Source of the DNA: Symsagittifera roscoffensis
Lineage: Eukaryota > Xenacoelomorpha > Acoela > Convolutidae
NCBI RefSeq assembly: GCF_963678635.1
Contig: NC_087069.1
Span: 32,513,710-32,577,709 of the forward strand
Direction of reading: 5' to 3'
Length of the DNA: 64,000 bases
Each line of letters opens with the position of its first letter. Position 1 is the first letter of the stretch. The notes under the pieces are model-generated. The model was not told the origin of the DNA. It ran no database searches and saw nothing but the letters and a program-made list of their open reading frames with translations. Below are positions 42,380 through 53,912 of this stretch, piece by piece. The position numbers and the translations under genes are program-made.

Positions 42380-43275
42380 CTATTTTTAATTCGCCTTAAA
42401 GGGTTTTTGTTAAGGTATTTTCGGCTTTGCTACCACTTGGTGATTTTTCTTCCTATGCGAATTTCCCATTATATTGTCTTGACATGTTCTTGTTTCAAAG
42501 CTAGCCTCAATCACTTTGATAAATTCTTGTGGTATCGCAAGTTTACTTGTTTTGTATTGTAACTGGTGCGAAATTCAGAGTCGTCTCTTTGTTCAAGTTT
42601 GAATGTAATCTTTAATTCGTCTTAAAGGGTTTTTCTAAGATATTTTCGGCTTTGCTACCAGTTGGTGAACTTTGTTCCTTTGCGAATTTCCCATTATATT
42701 GTCTTGACCTGTTCTTGTTTCAAAGCTAGCCTCAATCACTTTGATAAATTAATGTGGTATCGCAAGTTTTCTTGTTTTGTATTGTAACTGGTGCGAAATT
42801 CAGCGTCGTCTCTTTGTTCAAGTTTGAATGTATTCTTTATTTCGTCCTAAATGGTTTTTGTTAAGGTGTTTTCGGCTTTGCTACCACTTGGTGAACTTTC
42901 TTCCTATGCGAATTTCCCATTATATTGTCTTGACCTGTTCTTGTTTCAAAGCTAGCCTCAATCACTTTGATAAATTCTTGTGGTATCGCAAGTTTACTTG
43001 TTTTGTATTGTAACTGGTGCGAAATTCAGAGTCGTCTCTTTGTTCAAGTTTGAATGTAATCTTTAATTCGTCTTAAAGGGTTTTTTTAAGATATTTTCGG
43101 CTTTGCTACCAGTTGGTGAACTTTCTTCCTTTGCGAATTTCCCATTATATTGTCTTGACCTGTTCTTGTTTTAAGGCTAGCCTCAACCACTTTGATAAAT
43201 TCTTGTGGTATCGCAAGTTTTCTTGTTTTGTATTGTGAGTGGTGCGAAAGTCAGCGTCGTCTCTGTGTTCAAGTT
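42380..43275. repeat. ~225-bp tandem repeat, four units
   Basis: Units start near 42388, 42613, 42838 and 43065 (TTCGTCTTAAAGGGTTTTT). Each contains CCCATTATATTGTCTTGAC and ends AAATTCAG(A/C)GTCGTCTC. Units 1/3 and 2/4 share more sites, suggesting duplication as dimers. Confidence 0.9.
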
Positions 43276-43597
43276 TGAGTTAGAGATTACAATTAGTAGA
43301 CGATAAAGGCTCAAGTTGTCTTGGTCTTTTTGATGCTTAATTTTCGTTGTTGCTCCGATTTTCGAAAAAAAATGACAAAATTTTGTGCGCATGGTTTTTT
43401 TCTCCAGCCAAGTTTTGACTTTTTAATTAAACATTTTGATGAATTTTTGAAAAATCATCAAAAAACGCAACTAAACTAGCTCTCAGTTAAATTTTAAAAT
43501 GTTTTTTTTTTGTCTGATCGTTTTTTTTTGCTGCTAAAATGTTAGGGTTTGAGATAATTAACACGCGAAAGTTTTTCTGACATTGATCAAATTTTTG

Positions 43598-44130
43598 CAG
43601 TCAATTTTCTCATTTGTTTGTTAGAGCAAAGTAGTGGATGTAAGCAAAATATTTGTCTGATTAGTATGTCAAATTAACATCAACAGATGTAAGCCCTGTG
43701 GTGAGGGAGGACCTTGAAGGACGTAAACAAGTTTAATGAATGTTTTATAAGGCAAGGTATTGGACGTAAACCAAAATTTTTCTCAAACCAACAAGTCAAA
43801 ATTGAAGCACCAGGTGTTACCTTCTGCAAAGAGCAGAGACGCCAATTACCGAAAACAAAATTTCAATCACATAAAAATTGTTCTCAAAACTTTGCTTATT
43901 TTTTCTTAAGTGTGGGAATTGTTCAGTATAACTGATGGGGTAAATTCTGACTACAACAGAAAGTATTTGAAATTCATTCGCTCAATTTTGAAACATGAAG
44001 TTGGTTTCCGATTCTGTTTTTCTTTTTCCTAAATAATTTGTTAAACTATCATCTGCTTTCAGCTCAAAATTATATTTTTCTTTTTTCTCAATCACCAAAT
44101 TACACCAAATGCTGTAAAAAATTTGCAAAG
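43598..44130. repeat. dispersed repeat, partial copy A
   Basis: Shares with 45137 onward and 58450 onward the sequence from GTAAGCAAAATATTTGTCTG through AACATCAACAGATGTAAGCC, ending near CACCAAATGCTGTAAAAAA. The rest of the unit is absent here. Confidence 0.75.
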
Positions 44131-45136
44131 AAAAGTAAAATTATGGGTAGAAACCCAATAGACTTGAGTTACCTTGTATGTATCGCAAAAATTTTTAGAA
44201 AAGGAAAAAAAGGAGATATTTTACTTTATTCCGAATATAAGCTGGGAAGAACTTGACATATAGCAGCAGCCACCTGGAACAAAAGTTTTTGCTGTGAGTT
44301 ATGGATTTATTTAGCGGAAGTAACGCCTAAACAATTTCCATTTTGAACATGGGCATTTTGTAACAATTAACGCGCAATTATTTTCGTGCTGAAACGCGAA
44401 AGCTAGATTAAATCTACCGTTGAAGTAAAGCCAAAATTTCGTTTTTTTCTTTCAGATTCAATCCGTAGATACTAAAGCAGTCGAAACAGTCAAGGCTTTA
44501 CCCTGATATGAACAGTCACGTTTTCAGTTTTGTTCTGAAATTGAAAGCGTAAGAGTTAGTTTAAATGGCGGATGTATGGATGAAATCTCAAGTTTAACGG
44601 CATTATTTTCTAACAACTCATTTTAGTTGCCCCAATGTTTGACCACAGTAATTTTTTCTTTTTTGCCATCAAGTTGAAATTGTTCTAATGATACTGGTCA
44701 AATCATAAGCGCCTTTTTTGTACAAAAATCAAATTTAAAGAGATTTTAAAACTTTCGAAGCAAAAACCTTCTTCATTTTTCATACAGTCTGACTCAAAAT
44801 TTAAAAATAAGAAGAAACAATTATTATGGTAAGTGGTTTTTAAATGGCGCGAATTCCTCCATGTATTAACATAAACTATAGAGTATGCGGTCTTTCTCAC
44901 CCTAAGTATTAAAATGAGGAATAGATTTCCCAGTGTAATAAGATAATAGGTAGTAGGTCGTTAAGATAGTAATGTAAGATGGTAAGATGGTAAATTTCAA
45001 AAAATTTTGGCGCCCGATTTTCCCAATTCAGTAATCTTCAAATTCTAAACGGCAATGTTTAGTGTTCTGGTTATACAGGTGTTATATTATTCTTGACGAT
45101 GAGCTTTAAATAGCAAGGTTCAGGAAAAAAATCAAA
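44131..45136. other. no recognisable feature
   Basis: AT-rich DNA between two copies of the dispersed repeat. No supported gene. Confidence 0.3.
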
Positions 45137-46967
45137 TTTTTGCAGTCAATTTTCTCAATCGTTTACTAGAGCAAAGTAGTGGACGTAAGCAAAAAATTTG
45201 TCTGAATAGTATGTCAAATTAACATCAACAGATTTAAGCCCTGTGGTGAGGGAGGACTTTGAAGGACGTAAACAAGTTTAGTGTATGTTTTATAAGGCAA
45301 GGTATTGGACGTAAACCAAAATTTTTCTCAAACCAACAAGTCAAAATTGAAGCACCAGATGTTATCCTCTGCAAAGAGCAGAGACGCCAATTACCGAAAA
45401 CAAAGTTTTGCTTATTTTTTCTTAAGTGTGAGAAAAGTTCAGTATAACTGATGGGGTAAATTCTGGCTACAACAGAAAGTATTTGAAATTCATTCGCTCA
45501 ATTTTGAAACTTGAAGTTGGTTTCCGATTCAGTTTTTCTTTTTCCTAAACAATTTGTTAAACTATCAGCTGCTTTCAGCACAAAATCATATTTTTCTTTT
45601 TTCTCAATCACCAATTTACACCAAATGCTGTAAAAAAATTTACAATGGCAAAAACAAAAAAAATTAATCTTTAAATCTTGAACATTTTTAGTGTATATAT
45701 GATTCCCAGAGTAAACTTTTATACAGATTGGTGTTCAAGCAAACGGAAATACTTGGAAAAATTTCCTATTCAGAATCATTGTTAATGTAGTCACATTTAG
45801 TTGAATTCTTTTGTTTTTTATCAGTTTTATTTCTCCAGTATTAGAAAAAAAATTTCTCCGAATTTTCTATACTATCACTGGGTATTCTCATCAACAAATC
45901 ATAGTTTTTAAATATTCAATAAGAAAATATATGAAGAAAAGTTAAATACAAACAGAAAATTACGATTAAAGATAAATAAAAATCATCACATCATATATAT
46001 CAAATTCCTCTGGTGCAATTTAAACAGAAGAATTGCTGATTTATTGCGTAAGAACCACAAAATTGCGATTCGAAAATTCCGTCGAAGCATGCGCTGTTAT
46101 TTTTTCCTTAAAAAAGAGTAGCTGAAAACTTTTCTCCCCAAAGAATTGGCTAAGTAGTAAATTTTGTCCAATCGTGCAATAATCACCCAATGTTCCCCTC
46201 TATCATTGCTTGGAGCTGAGTTAATTATTGCGAAAGAACATTTTGGTTGTTGAGGGGTTTTATCATTCGGAATTTCTTTTATCTGTAAAAATGAGAAATT
46301 ATCCATCTTTGCAGTTGTTACTGATATACATCTAAAACAAAAATAGATCTTTTGATGTTCATTTTGAGATGTACAAGATGAAAAAATGGTGAGGTTGATG
46401 AACGTGTCGGATCACCTTTATTTGATCATTGAAAAACCTTTCACGTTGAATTAGTCACCGAATTACAAATATCTATCTAGCTAGTGTATTTTATGGAAAG
46501 TTAAAAAAATAGGTTTGAAGTTATTGGCGATTTTGGTCAAACTTTACTAAACAACTAATAGTGAAAAATTAAATAACAGACTCCGAAAAACCTTTTTTCT
46601 GATTGCACTATTGTTTTCCAATACCCAAGAAACCTTCTTTTTGTTATAGTAAAAATTCATATATTGCCTCAAACAATTTGTTCCTTTTGTTTTAAGCGTG
46701 AACGAGTAGTAGAAAAAGAGCGTTACCAACCAGCAATTTCAATTTTTTTATTGTATAAATGATTTCTGTTTGTTTGATTTAAAACTTGCGGATTTGCTAT
46801 GATGATTATCTGGCAAAATCTTGCAAGAATTTTCAAGAAGATAACCTACTTCTTTCGACACTTTTGTAAGATAACCTCCATATTGCAAGAAAATGCAAGA
46901 TAACCCAATTTTGCAAGAACCTTGCCGCAAGATAACCTCCCTTGATCGACAAGGGCGCTTACGTAAA
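45137..46967. mobile_element. dispersed ~1.8-kb repeat, copy B, with protease remnant
   Basis: Same order as copy C (58450-60269). The left edge contains ACGTAAGC and the right edge GCTTACGT, a short inverted pair. The right part holds several CAAGATAACCT motifs (46800-46950). An adenain-like fragment lies on the minus strand at 46030-46306. The element class is not known. Confidence 0.65.
46030..46306 (-). pseudogene. adenain-like cysteine protease fragment (copy B)
   Basis: ATG at 46306. The segment PKCSFAIINSAPSNDRGEHWVIIARLDKIYYLANSLG has the layout of adenovirus-type proteases (N.DP/S...G.HW....; F.DSLG), with Asn where the acid is usual. After a frame change the sequence SQFCGSYAI (46042-46068) supplies the catalytic Cys motif. 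It differs clearly from the Polinton protease at 24397, so it is a second lineage. It is broken by frame changes. Confidence 0.6.
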
Positions 46968-48120
46968 AAAAAAACCCAATTAATTTCATGAAAAAATTTT
47001 TTTTGTTTTAATTATCTTCCTTTTGTTTTTTAATTTTATATCGGCATTGTTTGTTCTTTTTTCAATTTTTGGTCATTTGTGTTTGCAATGTTTTTTGTGT
47101 TTACTTTAAATTGTTTGGAAAAAATCATTTTGTGTGATTGAAATTGACAAATCGAAAAATATAAATATATTTTTTTCTGATTGGATACGAACTTTACTAA
47201 AATTTTCCAAGAAAGGAAGCTGAAATCTGATTAGACACAATTACAGACCAAATAAGGAAATACTCTTCTGATTGGTTAATACCACACAATTTAAATGCAG
47301 AAAATAGTAAAATCATTTCTTTTTCAACTTAACGATCGTCAACTACCTCCCCTCTTAGCTTTAAATCAGTCATATTTCTTATCTTTACACTGCATATTTG
47401 TATTGTTTTAATGTTTTGCTCACAATGATCTTTTCAGTGCAAAACAGCCTTGCTATGTACTCGGTAGCAATTTTGCCTGGTGTAGTACAAAACTGCGAAA
47501 AACAGCCTCTGGAGTTTTTTTTTCACAAATTGACGACTCAATCCGAGTCTGGCATAAGGCGGAAAAGTTGCGAGGGGATTTCAACGAAAATCATATAATG
47601 CAAGTACCCATCACAAAGAACCAACTTGGGATAATCCAATTGACATAGGAAGTGTCTGAGCCACCCCGCAATTCCTGGAGGAAGATTTGTTGAAATGAAC
47701 CACCCCGAGATTCCCCACTCTAGATATGTGGCTCGACCAGTCAACAACTTCCGCTTTTCTCGGGAGGAGGAGATAGGATCACCCAAAAGCCACATCGCAA
47801 TTTATGAAGATGAGGGATTCTCGAAAACAATTCCTCAAAACATCCCACCATAACATCCACCAGTGATGGACTCTCGACCAGCTCTGCTCTCTATATAGAT
47901 TTTCCAGAACTCTTCTGCCGCTCGACAGTTCTTTGATTAAAAATTTTTGTAAATAGTGTTGCTTTTCATTTATTTCATCTCTTGTAATTTTTTTTTTCAA
48001 TTTCCTTTTAAAATGGAATTAGATGAAGTGTTCAGGATAAACCATTCCAATCGAATGAAGAACCAATTAGACTTTTGAACACATCTTAACTTAGAGAAAT
48101 AAAATTTGCACACAACTACA
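46968..48120. other. no recognisable feature
   Basis: AT-rich to mixed DNA. Frames at 47398-48000 have no family resemblance on either strand. Confidence 0.3.
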
Positions 48121-48436
48121 AAATCTTGATACTTTTTTGCATCCTTATAAAACTTTAAAACCTTTTTCACATTTTATAATAAAAATTGAAATTTTTTAGC
48201 ATTTTGTAGTAAGAATGAAACACATTTTGCATCTTGTTCGCATCATGTTGAAAAAACTAAAAGGTTTTTTGCATTTTGACGTAAGAATTGAAACGCTTCT
48301 AACATCTTGATATAAAGATGAAAATTTAAGACATCTTGTAGAACAAGAAAAAAACTTTTCGCATTTTGTAGAAATTTTGAAACACTGTTGAATTTTTACT
48401 GAAAAATTTGACACACTTGCAAAAAATAATCGAATT
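48121..48436. repeat. degenerate short tandem repeats (GCATTTTG-type)
   Basis: Repeated blocks of GCATTTTG(A/T), GAAAC(A/G)C and ACATCTTG. The part 48157-48326 is copied at 49596-49768 inside the LINE. Confidence 0.7.
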
Positions 48437-50792
48437 ATTGTCTGCTGTTTTTACAATCCACCTTCGAGCAGCAAATATCTCTATTGTCTATGAGATTTCG
48501 CACAAATTTTAAATGAAATCGAGAAATCGAATCCATCAACTGCAACACTTATTTGCGGAGATGTAAATTTTCCAAATGCAAACTGGATTGACTACAGTAG
48601 CACCGAAAATGAAGAAAACTCAATAATTGAACTATTCGAGCAACATCAGTTCGAGCAGGCAATAGAATTTCCAACTTGTGGTAAAAACACCTATTAAACA
48701 TTATTCAAAAATTGTCACATTCATGCGACTCCTGACGAAAATTTCTGAAAAATTTACAATTGCTCCGACCACAAAGCAATCAGCATTCTACTTGAATGTC
48801 CTCAACATGAGGTAAAAGTCGCTATTGAAAACTTTCGAAGCTTCGGTAGCGTAGACTATAACGAAATCAAGAAATTAATACTAAGTGAGCCTTTCTCACT
48901 ACCAGTATGTCACACAAACACCAATAGAATGTGCGAAGAACTTTACGACTATTTGGAAAGTTTGGTAAACCAACTTGTGCCCAGAAGAACGAGACGTCGC
49001 AAATCACTTCCGCCATGGATTACGCCAAGTACCTCAAACATCATGAACAAACTGCGAACACAAATTAGAATATACAAATTGAAACCTACAAGCTACCGCA
49101 GAAATCTCATTCTATCTCTAGATAAAATGGTGGAAGAAGCAGTAGAGGAAGATAGATTAAATAGTCAGGAAAATGTGATGTCCACTCGTAACACACATTA
49201 CTTTTCAAACACTTTAAGAGTCTGAAAAAAATCAGAAACTCTCCTAAGGACTATGATCAAGGACGACATAGCTGTTTCCCAAGCCAAAGAAAAAGTGAAC
49301 TTTATGAATGAATATTTTCTCTCTGACTTTTCGCCCAAATCAAGCTTCAACCTCAGTGACATGAAGTGCAAAAACAGAATATTGAGTAACTTCAGTATCT
49401 CAAAAACATATTTAAACCAATTTATAACAGAGCTTGACATAACAAAAATTCGCGGGGCCCAGATGGACTCCTACCGATTTTCTTCCAGCGAACGGCTAGA
49501 GAAATGACCACAATTTTGCATTGCATTTTTGAAAACATCAAGAGGGTACGGAAAATACCAGATAAATGGAAAGTTGCGGCTGTGTCGCCTGTTTACAAAA
49601 CCTTTTTCACATATTATAATAAAAATTGAAACTTTTTTTAGGATTTTGTAGAAAGAATGAAACACATTTTGCATCTTGTTCGCATCATGTTGAAAAAACT
49701 AAAACGTTTTTTGCATTTTGACGTAAAAATTGAAACGCTTCTAACGTCTTGATATAAAGATGAAAATTTTCGACAAACCACTTTTGCAAACCAATAAAAA
49801 GAACAATAAGACTATCAAACGCTGTTTCCTAGAAATAATCTCAGACTACCTCAGCAACAGGAAACAATTTGTTCGTGCTGACAATTTCTCATCAGAAACT
49901 TTAGAAATTACAAGTGGCGTACCACAAGGATCGTTGATTGGTCCATTACTCTTCTGCATCTTCATAAATGATCTTCCTGAACTATTGAAAATTAGTGACC
50001 CATATAAATATGCAGACGACCTAAAACTACTAGCAGTGAATTTAGTCTCAAAGGACATCCAGCAGGACCTAAAAAGTGTTGAAAACTGGCTAGACAAAAA
50101 ACGAAATGAGTCTGGCACTGGACAAATAATTTACAGTCGAATTTAGAGTAAATCAACACAAATTCCTTCTTTGTGAAACAGCAGTTGAAAGCTTGAATGC
50201 GATAAAAGATCTAGGAATACATGTGTCCAAACATTTAACATGGACAACCCATTTTGACTCAAGAATGTCGAAAGCGAATAAAACGTTCTATTGCATCCGC
50301 AGAAACTTAGAATTCAAAGTCAACAAAATGCGCATAAAACTTGGTCTGTACAAATTCTTAATACTTCCTGTTCTAACGTATGGTGAAACTATTTGCAATA
50401 TCGACTTAGGGAGATTAGAAAGGTTCCATAAGAAAGTCTTAAAATGGATCAGAGAAAACACTTCTGACTATACAGAGCAGCTGAGATTGTTAAACATCCT
50501 GCCTCTGGCGTTGTTTCTCCAGCTGAACGATTTACTGATGATGGCTAAATTCGTGCATGAAGAAAACGATCACATTAAGCTTCCGGCAAAAATTGAAAAC
50601 CCAGGAAGAACGAAAAAAATTTTCAACCTAAACAAGACCAGAAATGAAAAAGCAGGAAGAGAGTATACACTCAGGTCGTGCCGTCTAATAAACCGACTAA
50701 ATCATAAAATTGAATTTCGAGAAATGCGAGGCTTAAAGCAAAGATTGATACAGATGATGTGGAAGATTTTTGACGATCAATTCTCAGAATAA
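48437..50792 (+). pseudogene. non-LTR retrotransposon (LINE), endonuclease-RT, broken
   Basis: The plus strand first shows the end of an apurinic endonuclease (ICGDVNFPNANWID near 48550). Next come linker frames (48929-49225, 49253-49507) and the start of the RT (KIRGAQMDS...; IPDKWKVAAVSPVYK to 49600). The RT then resumes at 49760 with [36 protein letters not shown] and the active site [10 protein letters not shown]-terminal part follows (50193-50792: DLGIHVSKHLTWTTHF, LPVLTYGE). Frames change several times, and ~170 bp at 49596-49768 is foreign repeat, replacing RT core sequence. The order EN-RT fits a CR1/Jockey-type LINE. It cannot be autonomous. Confidence 0.9.
49596..49768. repeat. copy of 48157-48326 inside the LINE RT
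   Basis: Matches 48157-48326 over ~170 bp with a few differences (AAACCTTTTTCACAT start, ATATAAAGATGAAAATTT end). It separates RT motif VAAVSPVYK from the next RT block. Confidence 0.88.
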
Positions 50793-50896
50793 AACAAGTG
50801 CACATGGGTCCTCTTCTGTGATTGCAACATGTGCCGAAATAACTAGACAAAATTTTGAGAACTTTGGGGAGATCGTCCCATCAGTATCCTACTGAA

Positions 50897-50901
50897 AATT
50901 C

Positions 50902-50939
<38 letters not shown>

Positions 50940-50957
50940 TACAACAACAACAACAGC

Positions 50958-51014
<57 letters not shown>

Positions 51015-51053
51015 AACAACAGCAACAACAACAACAACAACAACAACAACAGC

Positions 51054-51102
<49 letters not shown>

Positions 51103-51103
51103 G
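50897..51103. repeat. (CAA)n microsatellite, possible LINE tail
   Basis: About 200 bp of CAA with a few CAG, TTA and TAA interruptions. It begins ~105 bp after the LINE coding end on the same strand, so it may be the element's simple-repeat 3' tail, later expanded. Confidence 0.9.
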
Positions 51104-51482
51104 CAAATCGTTTGTGATGTGTGCGAGATTGGCGCGGAACAAACTTTTTCTTCAAAAAGTGCAGACCAACTTTTCTCAACGAACAAAGAAGTTATTCAAT
51201 GTAATTTTAATTGAAAATTTAAAACCTTGGTCAAGAAGGTTTTGGCATATGCGGCTTATTCTGCTTCCACCCGCAATCGAATACTGAGTACAAAATTGTT
51301 CACATTCTCCGCTTATTATAAAATATGACATGCAAAGTAACAAGGTCACGACAAACATAGTCGGACTGCATTCCTGTTCACGTAACCCAACATTATGCTG
51401 TTGATAGTGCAGGTGAACTCATTAGTCATTGTGGATGTAAACAGCCAAGAAAACGAACTTCAGAAAACCTGGCAACCAGTGA
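51104..51482. repeat. repeat shared with 60427-60811
   Basis: Contains GTTTGTGATGTGTGC, GAACAAACTTTTTCTTC and AACCCAACATTATGCTG in the same order as 60427-60811. No gene. It joins directly to the BEL/Pao 3' region beginning with GCTGATGAAAAGAT. Confidence 0.8.
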
Positions 51483-51950
51483 GCTGATGAAAAGATAGGG
51501 ATAAACGAAACATTGTATGTCCGAATAACAATCACATCTAAATCGGCAATTTCCAAAATTTTGGCCTATAAACAACTCGAAAGGCAATAAATTTTCATTC
51601 GGACGAAACTTTTACTAACTCTTTCACAGCACCGAATTAAAGCGTGAGAGTGCGTTCACACTTTGTCAAAACAAGGCTTTAATCACAGAAGAAAACCTGT
51701 CAATCAAGGTCGATCTATGCCGTTCTATGAACTAGTTTAAATAGCCAAACAAAAAAAGGAAAGATTTTTCGGGGGATTCTGTCCCGGTTACTGAGCGTCA
51801 AGTTCTGCGCACATTTTTGTTTTAGAAAGAAAAAGAGCTAAGCGGGATTCGAATCTGCGCCGAGCCCGCCATGACGCACTGTGTATACGATTAAATACTG
51901 TCCTTGTATGGAACGATAGTTCAAACTTTTATTATATGAAAATATAGTTC
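51483..51950 (-). repeat. BEL/Pao 3' non-coding region with tRNA-like block (copy 1)
   Basis: Follows the pol stop on the minus strand. Recurs at 53472, 56446, 57823, 60812 and 63610. The tRNA-like part is 51841-51900. Confidence 0.75.
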
Positions 51951-52442
51951 TTAATTTAATATTTGATCAGCAACATCCTCACCCCCCGAAGAGGCGAGAA
52001 CCTGAGCAAGTTTAACAAGAGGTCTTACTAAATGGCCCGGTAGGGTCTTAACGGTTGCGGAGAGAGCGGCGTTATCTTTCCCGTAGTCTAAAGCCGTTAC
52101 TCGACCTAAAGTGTAGTGCCCACGAGGGCTGCTGGGATCGACAATCCAGACAAGATCACCAGTTGGAAAATCGCGGTTCAAATTGGCAAGCCACTTGTTC
52201 AAGGAAGAGACATACTTCTTCTGCCAACGCTGCCAAATAGCATATTCGTAAGCTTGTGCTCTCGCATAGCGCTTTCGGTGGTCAAAACTTTCATCAAGTG
52301 TTAGCGACGGAAAGCTAACAGAGTGCTCAACCAAGATAAAATGGTTGGGAGTTAAGGCTTCCAATTCAGTTGAATCGGGACCAACAGGCGATATTGGACA
52401 GGCATTTAATGATTGCTTCACTAAACAAAACGTGGTCGACAA
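51951..52442 (-). pseudogene. BEL/Pao integrase C-terminal domain (copy 1), 163 aa
   Basis: Contains SLNACPISPVGPDS, LEALTPNHFILVEHS, WQRWQKKYVSSLN, GDLVWIVDPSSPRGHYTLGRV and ends in GEDVADQILN. This is the DUF5641-type domain that closes BEL/Pao pol. It is cut at 52442, where leader sequence is joined, so only the last ~160 residues survive. Confidence 0.88.
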
Positions 52443-53471
52443 ATCCTCAGGGAAAAGAAAACGGAATATACAAAAATTATCAAAAACGAAAAGGAATATA
52501 CAAAAAAAACGGACGCGGTGTATAAATTGACTTTAGGGTATATTTAGGGTCGTTTTTGGGTAAATTTAGGGTCGTAGATTTAGAACCGTATAATTAAATT
52601 TAAAGTCCCTTTAACCACCCGGAGTAAACCTGAGGTCGCCGGAGCTCAAATTAATTCAAAACGACTCGGTTTTTTGAATTGATACAAGTTAGACTACAAT
52701 TTTCAAGCATTCCGGTCGAGGGCGTAACGTTTTATTTAAAAACCATATTTGATTTTTTTTTTCAGTTTTCAGAAGTTTTTTGATAGCGGGACGTTTACCA
52801 GGTTCGAACAAACTGGGTCCAAAATCTTGGCCCAAAATTTCACAAAAAATTGTAACACTCGCTTTTGTACTGAGGTCCAAAGTTTTGGCACAAATTTTTC
52901 AGAAAAGACTGTCTAGTATCTGACCGTGTTTTGCCATGCCAGCATCATTCAAATTTTTTGTACAATTAGTTAGAGCATGGATTCAAAAGTTTATCAAACA
53001 AATAATATAGTTTAGCAAATTGGTCGAAATGAAGATAAAAAATTTCGAAAGTTTCTGAAAGTATCTCGATGAGAACGCAAAAAAACTCGTCTGTGTGTTT
53101 CTTGCAGTTTTCTGGGTTTTACTCAGAAATGGCAACTGCTCTCTGACTTGCTCTCACACGCTGGGTAGTAGCCCCAACACACAGAGTAGTAGCCCCAACA
53201 TAGAGGGTAGTCGCCACGAGACACACACATAATACCTTTTCAAAAATGCTTCCGGTAGCTAAAATTTAAGCCAGCGACCTGCCCAGTCCGGCTACTGACT
53301 ACTGTACGGATGCACGGGATAATCGGCGAGACACTGTCCTGCTACTGTAGCGAACCTATCCGACACGGGTTGGTTATTCCGACACTGTAGAGACCCTGTT
53401 CGGCTGATAAATGTGCTCCCGAGTCGCGGCACTAAAATTGTGCTGATGAAAAGATAGGGATAAACGTAACA
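52443..53471 (-). mobile_element. BEL/Pao leader/LTR-like segment (copy 1)
   Basis: Recurs at 55346-56445 and 62716-63609. On the minus strand it begins TGTTACGTTTATCCC, a plausible LTR start, and ends CCGCGTCCGTTTTTT. Internal landmarks: GGCTACTACTCTGTGTGTTG, TGGACCCAGTTTG (possible primer-binding site) and CCTCAGGTTTACTCCGG. Confidence 0.6.
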
Positions 53472-53912
53472 AGGTATTTCCGAATAACTACCACATCTAA
53501 ATCGCGGAATTGATTTAGTTCCGGCCTTTAAACGGCTCGAAAATCAATAAGTTTATATTCGGACCCTGTTTTTAATCTAATACACTGCACCAAATTTAAG
53601 CGTGAGAGTGCTTTCACACGTTGGCAAAACACGGTTTTCTTGACAGACGAAACGCTTCCACTCAAGGTCGGCCATGGCCGTTTTATGAACTAGTTTAAAC
53701 AGCTAAACAAAACAGGAAAGATTTTTCGGGGGGTTCTGTCCCGGTTACTGAGCGTCAAGTTCTGCGCACACTTTTGTTTGAGAAAGAAAAACAGCTAAGC
53801 GGGATTCCAACCTGCGCCGAGCCCGCCGTGACGCACTGTGTATACGCTTAACTACTGTCCTTGTATGGAACGATAGTTCAAACTTGTATTATATGAAAAT
53901 ATAGTTCTTAAT
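53472..53912 (-). repeat. BEL/Pao 3' non-coding region with tRNA-like block (copy 2)
   Basis: Same unit as 51483-51950. tRNA-like part is 53797-53860. Confidence 0.75.

Noticed and set aside
50881-51186. Long poly-Cys, poly-Val and poly-Leu frames
   Set aside because: Translations of the (CAA)n microsatellite.
51841-51900. Functional tRNA gene
   Set aside because: A/B-box-like sequence recurs in six repeat copies with mismatched stems, so a repeat-borne tRNA-like block is more likely than a real tRNA.
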